Assembly (NCBI GenBank): GCA_938038205.1
Contig: CALHSA010000016.1
Coordinates: 1-56,488, forward strand
Source of the DNA: an uncultured bacterium
Lineage (GTDB): Bacteria > Bdellovibrionota_C > UBA2361 > JANWWW01
DNA: 56,488 bases
Direction: 5' to 3'
This document shows positions 50,543-56,488 of this stretch, in pieces. Each line of letters begins with the position of its first letter. The first letter of the stretch is position 1. The position numbers and the translations under genes are program-made. The notes beneath the pieces were generated by a model. That model saw only the letters and a list, made by a program, of their open reading frames with translations, ran no database searches and was not told the DNA's origin.

Positions 50543-51219
50543 AATCTAATCTCCGTGGCTGAAATAACTTCAACTATAACTCCTAAATGATTCAAACATA
50601 GCAATGCCCCTGATTCACTCAATCCAACAGGTAGCAACTTTTGATCCCGATAAATCGAGTCAGTAGTGGTAATCCATCTGCCTTGAAAATAGTCATACTG
50701 CCATATCTCTTGGGTTGGGAGAATAAAATCATGGCTTGAGTATTTGGTAAATGCTTCGTTTACCGCATTAAGAAGTATATCTAGTGCTCCTTCGCGCGAC
50801 AAATTTATACCTACATCAAACAATGAACCAAATGTTTTCTCTGATTTGAGATTTAAGCCTACACCGACTAATATAAAATCATTCCAAATTTCAATTAGAA
50901 TACCACAAAACTTTTTGCCAGATTTACTTAAAATCAGATCATTTGGCCATTTTAAAAGAGCTTGATCTGGAGTTAGATTTAAGGATTTCAAGATCTCATA
51001 ACCAAGAAAAACAGAGAAACCATCATATGATTCTTTTCTTCTTTCAAAACCAAAGGTTCCATAAAAGCCCTCATCAACGTTATGCCATAAATTTTTGCCT
51101 CTACCCCTTCCCTTTTCCTGGAACTCAGCAACTACGCACACTGGAGCACCATGGGTAGAAATAAGATCTTTACATACATCCATAGTCGAAGAGACAGTCT
51201 TAAATTTGAAGACCTTCAC
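50533..51219 (-). CDS. birA: Biotin-[acetyl-CoA-carboxylase] ligase
   Basis: This 228-residue catalytic-core biotin protein ligase lacks the N-terminal DNA-binding domain, so it is not a repressor. Motifs: STMDVCKDL near residue 12, AEFQEKGRGRGKNLWH (biotinyl-AMP loop), LKWPNDL (catalytic Lys) and KFCGILIE. The GTG at 51219 (MKVFKFKTVSST) fits the family start better than TTG at 51246. It overlaps the rimO stop by 20 bases and the kinase gene by 10 bases. Confidence 0.92.
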   Translation of the reverse strand: MKVFKFKTVSSTMDVCKDLISTHGAPVCVVAEFQEKGRGRGKNLWHNVDEGFYGTFGFERRKESYDGFSVFLGYEILKSLNLTPDQALLKWPNDLILSKSGKKFCGILIEIWNDFILVGVGLNLKSEKTFGSLFDVGINLSREGALDILLNAVNEAFTKYSSHDFILPTQEIWQYDYFQGRWITTTDSIYRDQKLLPVGLSESGALLCLNHLGVIVEVISATEIRLCD

Positions 51220-52537
51220 ACAACTTAAGATTTGTAATTGGCTCAACCACTAAATCATACGGTCCGGATTCTCTAACATAAACCTCAATAAACGAGTCAG
51301 GCCGTAAGTGGCCATTCTTAGGTACACACATACCGTCTATCTCAGGGGCTTGAAAATAAGCTCTGGCACTTTTACCATTTTTTTCAGTCAGAACTTGAAG
51401 CTTTGTTCCAACTAACTTGGCAAGTTTTGTTGCACTAATTCTTTGCTGAATTCTCATCAGCTCAGCTCTTCTCGCCTTTGCTGTATTCTTACGAATTTTT
51501 TCTTGTAATCTAAAACTTTCTGACTCAGGCTCATCACTGTAACAGAAAACACCAACATTATCTAGCTGTGCCCATGAAATGAAATCGATTAGGTCTTTAA
51601 AATCACTCTCGGTTTCCCCCGGATGGCCCACTATGAAGGTTGTTCTTATACTTAACGAGCTAGAAATAGATCGAATTTTTTCTACTAAGCTCCTGGGAGA
51701 AAACCGCCCTATAGGCCGTTTCATAAGTTTCAGCACTCTTTCACTGCTATGTTGAAAAGGAATATCCAAATACTTTACTACCTTGTCTAAGTTTACTATC
51801 GAATCTAAAAGAGCATCTGTTACTCCTATTGGATACAAATACAAACATCGAATCCAAAATTCTCCCCTTAGATCATTAAGTTTCTGTAAAAGAGTACATA
51901 AATTAACCCGTGGATAAAGGTCTGATCCATAATTTGAGAGATCCTGAGCCACTAAAATAATTTCCTTGAATCCTTGAGATATCAATTCTTCAGCTTCGAT
52001 GATAATGTCCTCAATTTTTCTACTTCTAAATTTACCCCTGATTTTTGGAATTACGCAAAAAGAGCATGGACGATTACATCCCTCTGAAATTTTTAGGTAG
52101 GCATAATTGCGGTTGGTAAAATTGCTTGCCCCTGGTCGAGTTTTGTAAATATACCCTTGCTCAGAGAACTCAATCTTCTCCCTAAAATTATTCAAGATAA
52201 TTTCTCCAAGTATCGGCTGATAATTCCCCGGTATCCAAAAATCTACTCGAGGTTCGAGATTTTGAACCTCTTCCTTGAATCTATCAACCAAACAGCCAGT
52301 TACAGCAACCTTAAATTTAAATTTTTTCTTTAAATCGCATATTTCTCGGATTCCTTTAATGTTCTCCTTAATTGACTCCTGTAAGAATGAGCAAGTGTTA
52401 AAAATTACAAAATCAGCATCATCTAAACTAGTTGTTGCTGCGAAACTGGATGAGTTTATTAATCTAGATGCAATAATATCAGAGTCTACTTCATTTTTAG
52501 GGCACCCATACGTTATTAAAATAAATTTCTTTTTCAC
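51200..52537 (-). CDS. rimO: Ribosomal protein S12 methylthiotransferase RimO
   Basis: This 445-residue radical-SAM methylthiotransferase modifies Asp of S12. The UPF0004 domain has TYGCPKNEVDSD with Cys12, FNTCSF and VTGCLVDRF. The radical SAM cluster binds in SEGCNRPCSFCVIP (CxxxCxxC). The C-terminal TRAM domain spans GTKLQVLTEKNGKSARAYFQAPEIDG (about residues 374-399). All Fe-S cysteines are present. It overlaps lolA by 4 bases. Confidence 0.95.
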   Translation of the reverse strand: MKKKFILITYGCPKNEVDSDIIASRLINSSSFAATTSLDDADFVIFNTCSFLQESIKENIKGIREICDLKKKFKFKVAVTGCLVDRFKEEVQNLEPRVDFWIPGNYQPILGEIILNNFREKIEFSEQGYIYKTRPGASNFTNRNYAYLKISEGCNRPCSFCVIPKIRGKFRSRKIEDIIIEAEELISQGFKEIILVAQDLSNYGSDLYPRVNLCTLLQKLNDLRGEFWIRCLYLYPIGVTDALLDSIVNLDKVVKYLDIPFQHSSERVLKLMKRPIGRFSPRSLVEKIRSISSSLSIRTTFIVGHPGETESDFKDLIDFISWAQLDNVGVFCYSDEPESESFRLQEKIRKNTAKARRAELMRIQQRISATKLAKLVGTKLQVLTEKNGKSARAYFQAPEIDGMCVPKNGHLRPDSFIEVYVRESGPYDLVVEPITNLKLCEGLQI

Positions 52538-53169
52538 TTCTTCGGGATTTCAAAAAAAGAATCACTTAACTCTATATTTGCTAGGAAATTTTTAAACAAA
52601 AACATATTAACTACACCTCCAAAATCCTCAAACTTAACCCCTTTAACCGAATCAAAGTTTTTTCCAATTACTACTGTTAGGGAGTATTCAGTTTTATCGC
52701 CTGAGATTTTATCAAACTTTGATACATAGCCAAAAAAGTTCTCACACGATCCAACATAAATTAAACTCTCTCCAAGCTTGCCATCAATAATCAAGCTAAC
52801 AGGCAGACGAGACATATCACTATCCTCTATCTTAAAATATTCGCTTTCCCCACTTTCCCTGTTAATGGATACTGCGTTTTCCTCCACAATTGTGAACGTG
52901 ACAGGTTCGGGAACTGAGTATTCCAGTTTCACACTTTTAGGTTTTTTACCAAAAATAATTCCGTTACCAATATCTACTTCCAAAGATGAACCACTAAATG
53001 AGGTTTGTTCAAAATTTGCTCGAAACGTTTTTATCCCTTTTAAAGTATCCAGAATTCGAGCATTTAAGGCGCTATCTTTTTTCCATTTTGGGCAAATGAA
53101 CTCTGGCTGGTTTAATTCTGCAAATCCATAGGCGATAATAAAAGTAATAATGAGCAATCTTGAGTTCAT
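52534..53169 (-). CDS. LolA-like outer-membrane lipoprotein carrier protein
   Basis: The ATG at 53169 gives 211 residues with a signal peptide (LLIITFIIAYGFAEL). The LolA fold is suggested by LKGIKTFRANFEQTS (FRANFEQ matches the LolA entry pattern), GNGIIFGKKPKSVKLEYSVPEP (W/K-E-x-P normally) and TFTIVEENAVSIN, with an FEIPKK C-terminus. LolA shuttles lipoproteins across the periplasm. It is the first gene of the minus-strand operon with rimO. The start overlaps the divergent zinc-ribbon gene at 53150. Confidence 0.8.
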   Translation of the reverse strand: MNSRLLIITFIIAYGFAELNQPEFICPKWKKDSALNARILDTLKGIKTFRANFEQTSFSGSSLEVDIGNGIIFGKKPKSVKLEYSVPEPVTFTIVEENAVSINRESGESEYFKIEDSDMSRLPVSLIIDGKLGESLIYVGSCENFFGYVSKFDKISGDKTEYSLTVVIGKNFDSVKGVKFEDFGGVVNMFLFKNFLANIELSDSFFEIPKK

Positions 53170-53437
53170 AATCTGCAACACATGTTCGAAAAAATTAGAA
53201 TACCAAAAAATTAGTTTTAGAGATAGTTGCCCTTTTTGTGGTGTAGATCTTCACACCTGTACAAATTGCCAATTTTATTCTCCCGGTTATTATAATGATT
53301 GCCTAGAGCCACAAGCAGAGCGAGTTGTTCAGAAAGATAAAGCTAATTTTTGCGAATTCTTTCGGTATACACAAAAAAATAAATCAGATACTAAAGACCA
53401 GTTAAAAAAATTAGATGAATTGTTTAAAAAACAGTGA
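53150..53437 (+). CDS. Conserved zinc-ribbon protein (95 aa)
   Basis: Eight cysteines are arranged as CNTC (9, 12), CPFC (27, 30), CTNC (37, 40), Cys51 and Cys68. They build two zinc sites, with a FYSPGYYNDCLEPQAERVV block and a KANFCEFF end that recur in uncharacterised proteobacterial proteins of this type. The C-terminus is a Lys-rich helix. No function is known to me. The start at 53150 overlaps lolA by 20 bases on the other strand. The next gene's GTG overlaps its stop. Confidence 0.75.
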   Translation: MSNLEFIICNTCSKKLEYQKISFRDSCPFCGVDLHTCTNCQFYSPGYYNDCLEPQAERVVQKDKANFCEFFRYTQKNKSDTKDQLKKLDELFKKQ

Positions 53438-54192
53438 CTTGTTCAGAAAATAGGCATTTGAGAGAATTCAGGAAGATGTTAATTACAATTTTTTTAAGTA
53501 TTACAGTTGGCATTTTAGGTTGCTCCTCCAATATGCGTCAAGCTGAAAGACACTCAGAGATTCTAGCTTCAAACACCGTAAGCTTAGCTGGCGGCGGTGC
53601 CTTAGCTGGGGCGAAGTTGGGAGTAGGAGCCCTTCCGGGAGCAGGAGTTGGTTTAGCATCTGCAGCTCTGATATCTGCAATTCAAAGCTTTGTGATAAAC
53701 AGGACTGATGATTCATTATTGCGATTAGAGAATAGCTTAAAAACCGCTAAGTACAGCTCTACAGGGCAGCAACTTCTTCTTTCGTATTGGGAGATTAGGA
53801 ATAAATATTTTCCTAGTAGAGACATCTTTCCTGCCGAATTTTTTTTTGAAGTCGATTCAACCAATTTATCAAGCTTAGGGAAAGGACTTTTGCAAGAGAT
53901 ATATTTGTTAAACAAGGATAGATTTCCTTGGAGTAGGTTCGGTATTATCTCTTACGTTACAACTACTGATGATAGGAATAACTTTTCAAAGGACCTTGCG
54001 GTTAAGCAGGTAAGGGTAATAGGTTCATATTTAATAAGCCTGGGTTTAAATCCAAGACGAGTTTCAGCCTCAGCATCACTCACAGATAGACCTCTTGTTC
54101 AAACTAATGATCCTAATATTGATAAAATGTTCTTTAATGCTATTGAATTTGTGCCACTGGATTTAGTTATAAGTGAAGATGTTAGCGGGTGA
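53434..54192 (+). CDS. Lipoprotein with glycine-zipper and OmpA-like C-terminus
   Basis: The GTG at 53434 overlaps the previous stop (GTGA); TTG at 53458 or ATG at 53476 would also keep the signal helix and lipobox ILGC. The mature part has a Gly/Ala-rich stretch (SLAGGGALAGAKLGVGA, then GAGVGLASAALISA) typical of a glycine zipper. A divergent OmpA-like segment follows, with KQVRVIGSYLISLGLNPRRV. Such proteins anchor the outer membrane. The last four codons and the stop lie in the tRNA-Gly gene on the other strand (9-base overlap). Confidence 0.75.
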   Translation: MTCSENRHLREFRKMLITIFLSITVGILGCSSNMRQAERHSEILASNTVSLAGGGALAGAKLGVGALPGAGVGLASAALISAIQSFVINRTDDSLLRLENSLKTAKYSSTGQQLLLSYWEIRNKYFPSRDIFPAEFFFEVDSTNLSSLGKGLLQEIYLLNKDRFPWSRFGIISYVTTTDDRNNFSKDLAVKQVRVIGSYLISLGLNPRRVSASASLTDRPLVQTNDPNIDKMFFNAIEFVPLDLVISEDVSG

Positions 54193-54256
54193 AGGGACTC
54201 GAACCCTCGACCTCTTCCTTGGCAAGGAAGCGCTCTACCAACTAAGCTACACCCGC
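54184..54256 (-). tRNA. tRNA-Gly (anticodon GCC)
   Basis: The reverse complement gives the acceptor stem GCGGGTG pairing with CACCCGC, anticodon stem CTTCC/GGAAG with loop TTGCCAA (GCC), T loop TTCGAGT and discriminator T. The 3' CCA is not encoded. The 3' end overlaps the stop codon of the OmpA-like lipoprotein gene by 9 bases on the opposite strand, and a spurious frame runs through it into the PBP4-like gene. Confidence 0.95.
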
Positions 54257-55288
54257 TTTCTTGGTTCAGTTTACTTTGTTTTTTTTTTAATTTTCAACTG
54301 CCTAGGAGATGATTCTAATTATAAGCTTTCAATCCTGATAAATTTCTCAGATGGCAGGGTCCACTGTAAAGATTGTAACAGAGCATTAATACCTGCTAGA
54401 GTAATTAAATTAATTCCTTTTTTTTTATTATACTCGCAAAAGAGAGATGAAATTACAAAAGCGAGAATTTGTCAGAGGGATTCATTTACAGAGCTTGAGT
54501 TGCCCCTTGATCCGACCATTACCTCAGGAGATATTTACAATATCTTAAGAATTATACCAAAAAGATCAAATCTTAGGATTCACTTACCCCAAGTTTTAGT
54601 TTCAGACAATCAAGCAAAACTTCTAAATCTCGAAAAAAGAAAATTTTATCCCCTTGATTTTGGGTTTGAACTAGTTTTTGAGAACAATTCTCTGAAAAAA
54701 AAACCTATAAATGATACAGTCAAATTAATCACTCAGATATGTAAAAACTTAAGCTTAACATGTTCGTTTTATTATCAACAGCTTCAAGGAGATGAATGCA
54801 CGCACTTCCCAATAAATACTTACGACAAAATTTTTAGAGCAATCTCATCCTACTCAAATAACTTTGTAACACTAATATCGTTGGCGTTAATGACCAAAGA
54901 GTACAACTTAAGCAACGCAGAGAGAGCCGTTATTAAGCAAGTTGCTAAAGAGTTTCCACACTCTACCATAATCGAGCTCACTGGATTAGATATAAATAAT
55001 AGGTTAGCTTGCAGCGATATATTGAATTATTTTAAGAGGAATGTTAACCAGTTTCCGGAGAGTTTAAATTTTCTTAAAGTTTCATCAAATTACAGTGTGT
55101 ACAAACATTTGCAAAATTTAACTGATGTTTATGCGAAAACTGGAACTCTAAGTGGAGTTTCAGCAGTAGTAGGCGTAAGAATTAGAGAGAGTGGAAAAGA
55201 TTTTTTCTGTATAATTCAAAATTGTCAAAATTGCTCTTTTGATCTAAAATCTAGGGAAAAGCAGTTATTAGAGTCGCTCTTAAAGTAG
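54257..55288 (+). CDS. PBP4/DacB-like (peptidase S13) protein, degenerate
   Basis: The frame resembles D-Ala-D-Ala carboxypeptidase PBP4: the SxN motif (YSNNF, near 54854) and the KTG motif (AKTGTLSGVS, 55133-55162) are kept. The S-x-x-K nucleophile block reads PARVIK: codon AGA (54398-54400) where the catalytic Ser belongs. Downstream of tRNA-Gly no in-frame ATG, GTG or TTG opens the gene; only ATT at 54290 is available, or a TTG at 54261 one frame away across a T10 run. The gene is short (about 340 residues, no PBP4 insert domain). It is either a pseudoenzyme or a decaying gene, or carries a base-calling error. Confidence 0.65.
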   Translation, partial: FLGSVYFVFFLIFNCLGDDSNYKLSILINFSDGRVHCKDCNRALIPARVIKLIPFFLLYSQKRDEITKARICQRDSFTELELPLDPTITSGDIYNILRIIPKRSNLRIHLPQVLVSDNQAKLLNLEKRKFYPLDFGFELVFENNSLKKKPINDTVKLITQICKNLSLTCSFYYQQLQGDECTHFPINTYDKIFRAISSYSNNFVTLISLALMTKEYNLSNAERAVIKQVAKEFPHSTIIELTGLDINNRLACSDILNYFKRNVNQFPESLNFLKVSSNYSVYKHLQNLTDVYAKTGTLSGVSAVVGVRIRESGKDFFCIIQNCQNCSFDLKSREKQLLESLLK

Positions 55289-55295
55289 CCAAGTA

Positions 55296-56447
55296 ATGAG
55301 AATACTACTTTTTCTTGTATCTGTAGCATTTGCCACACCTTTACCAGTACCCGTTGAAATGGTTGGAAGAGTTGAGTTTTGGATTCGGGTTTTTGGGGAG
55401 TTATCCTCTCATAAAAAAGTAATTCATCACCGATGGTTCCCTGACTGTGTGTTTATGACTTTGGATTTTACTGTTGAAGCAGCTCTTTTATCAAAACCTG
55501 ATTTGCAGAAATTAATCGATGAAACTGAGAGGGAAACAATATCAAAAATTAAAGCAAGTTTAAAAAGAATTGCTCAAAATCAACCTACGCTATCTTTGTT
55601 TGACTTACGAATAAAAGAGGTTGTAGACCAATGCTTAAGAAAAAAAAGGAAAAATGTTATTTTATGGACTCTAGAGGAAGATCTAATTAGATCACAAACT
55701 GGGGTAATGGAAAAAACACGCGATGCTGTAAAAAAAGGGGGTAGATATCTTAATTTTATACAAAATGTTTTTAGAAGTTATGGGATCCCAGATGATATTA
55801 AGTATCTTCCAATAGTTGAGAGTAGCTTTAATGTTAATGCAACCAGCAAGGCTGGTGCTGTTGGTATGTGGCAATTTATGCCACAAACAGCAAAAAATTA
55901 TGGGTTAGTTGTGAACAAGTATATTGATGAGAGAAGGGATCCTTTTAAATCTACTGAGGCTGCTGCTCGGTATCTAAGGGAGGCTTACTCTGTATTTAAA
56001 AGTTGGCCTCACGCTTTGATCTCCTACAATCATGGAATAATGGGTTTGAAATCAAAACTTGATCAGTCTGGTATAGGTTTAGATTTGGTAAAATTAATTG
56101 AAAATCCATTTAACCGAATCCTTGGTTTTGCATCAACTAATTTCTATCCAAGTTTTTTAGCAACTGTCTATATTGCTAAAAACTATAAAAGCTTTTTTGG
56201 CGACTTTGAGCCTGATCCTCCATTAAATGTTACCAAGCATTATTTAACAAAAAGCTTGTCTATCTATTCTTTAGTTACCGCAACAGGGATTTCAAAAGAT
56301 AAGTTACTTGAGTTAAATCCTCAGTTTAACCCAATAATTAGAGACGGCAAACAAGCAATACCAGCTCACACCCTGGTTTACCTTCCACCTAAAACACAGG
56401 TAGATTACTCTAAAATCCCAACCATCAAAAAAAAGAGTAATAAGTAG
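55296..56447 (+). CDS. MltD-like membrane-associated lytic transglycosylase
   Basis: This 383-residue protein starts with a signal peptide (MRILLFLVSVAFATP). An SLT goose-type domain at about 165-270 carries the catalytic Glu in LPIVESSFNVNATSKAGA. VGMWQFMPQTAKNYGL, RYLREAYSVFKSWPHALISYNHG and NFYPSFLA follow. The tail (ISKDKLLELNPQF and IPAHTLVYLP) resembles one LysM-type repeat. It cleaves peptidoglycan glycan strands. It follows the PBP4-like gene by 7 bases, and both belong to wall turnover. The last 41 bases of the window hold nothing recognisable. Confidence 0.9.
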   Translation: MRILLFLVSVAFATPLPVPVEMVGRVEFWIRVFGELSSHKKVIHHRWFPDCVFMTLDFTVEAALLSKPDLQKLIDETERETISKIKASLKRIAQNQPTLSLFDLRIKEVVDQCLRKKRKNVILWTLEEDLIRSQTGVMEKTRDAVKKGGRYLNFIQNVFRSYGIPDDIKYLPIVESSFNVNATSKAGAVGMWQFMPQTAKNYGLVVNKYIDERRDPFKSTEAAARYLREAYSVFKSWPHALISYNHGIMGLKSKLDQSGIGLDLVKLIENPFNRILGFASTNFYPSFLATVYIAKNYKSFFGDFEPDPPLNVTKHYLTKSLSIYSLVTATGISKDKLLELNPQFNPIIRDGKQAIPAHTLVYLPPKTQVDYSKIPTIKKKSNK

Positions 56448-56488
56448 TTTAGTAGTTTATTTGATTAAGAGTTTATTCGATACAGTCT

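Noticed and set aside
54173-54256. N-terminal extension of the PBP4-like frame (MLAGEGTRTLDLF..)
   Set aside because: These residues are translated from the antisense tRNA-Gly and are not a credible signal peptide.
1-56488. Mobile elements, integrases, prophage or CRISPR arrays
   Set aside because: No transposase, integrase, phage gene or regularly spaced repeat was recognised; the window looks like stable chromosome.

Overview
The window is compact, AT-rich (about one third G+C by eye) chromosomal DNA from a flagellated, diderm, LPS-making bacterium. Kdo transferase (waaA), LpxK and LolA indicate an LPS-bearing outer membrane. RF2 with the classical in-frame TGA frameshift site indicates the standard genetic code. 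A bacterial-type RNase P RNA is present, and genes abut or overlap almost everywhere. The gene set (PrkA/YeaH/SpoVR triad, Tad-pilus ATPase plus Flp pilin, FlgO-like lipoprotein, FlhG-FliA flagellar operon, a conserved zinc-ribbon protein) fits the former Deltaproteobacteria and relatives such as Bdellovibrionota or SAR324-like lineages. That placement is an inference with low confidence. I see no prophage, insertion sequence or CRISPR array.

Layout. 1-556 is a gene-free AT-rich stretch next to tRNA-Ser. 0.67-1.83 kb holds two divergent small lipoproteins. 2.0-5.6 kb is an LPS operon (DUF374 acyltransferase, waaA, lpxK, AstE-like hydrolase). 5.5-9.9 kb (minus strand) holds a small zinc-finger protein, an AI-2E family permease and SbcCD. 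9.9-11.3 kb holds TadZ-like and Flp pilin genes. 11.5-14.3 kb holds tRNA-Pro/RNase D-like, an ECF sigma factor and prfB. 14.4-18.1 kb is an iron-type ABC importer. 18.1-23.3 kb is housekeeping (parB, CCA-enzyme family, SMR protein, class I aldolase, DedA-type, YfcH-type). RNase P RNA lies at 23.3-23.6 kb. 23.7-29.4 kb carries acyl-CoA dehydrogenase, tsaD, rsmA, acyl-CoA synthetase and fatty-acid desaturase.

28.5-39.2 kb is the flagellar region. A minus-strand operon (motA, secreted small protein, mini-MotB-like protein, fliL, fliM, fliN, fliP, fliQ, fliR) is divergent from flhB-flhA-flhG-small membrane protein-fliA. 39.2-42.8 kb (minus) is a five-gene operon of a HerA-type ATPase, a cupin and three proteins I cannot assign; it is the best candidate for an undescribed system. 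It is divergent from prkA-yeaH-spoVR (42.9-47.3 kb). 47.3-53.2 kb (minus) is lolA-rimO-birA-histidine kinase-ABC exporter. 53.1-56.4 kb holds a zinc-ribbon protein, an OmpA-like lipoprotein overlapping tRNA-Gly, a PBP4-like protein without its catalytic serine, and a MltD-like transglycosylase.

Three themes recur. First, a -10-like TAAAAT box, often in the context TCTAAAATA, lies only a few bases before many start codons, suggesting leaderless or nearly leaderless mRNAs. Second, several enzymes have changed catalytic residues (PBP4-like Ser to Arg, CCA-enzyme DxD to NxD, RNase D-like Asp to Glu, pseudo-receiver). Third, the stator locus encodes a MotA with a shortened loop and a 68-residue MotB-like protein that has the proton-channel aspartate motif but no peptidoglycan-binding domain.
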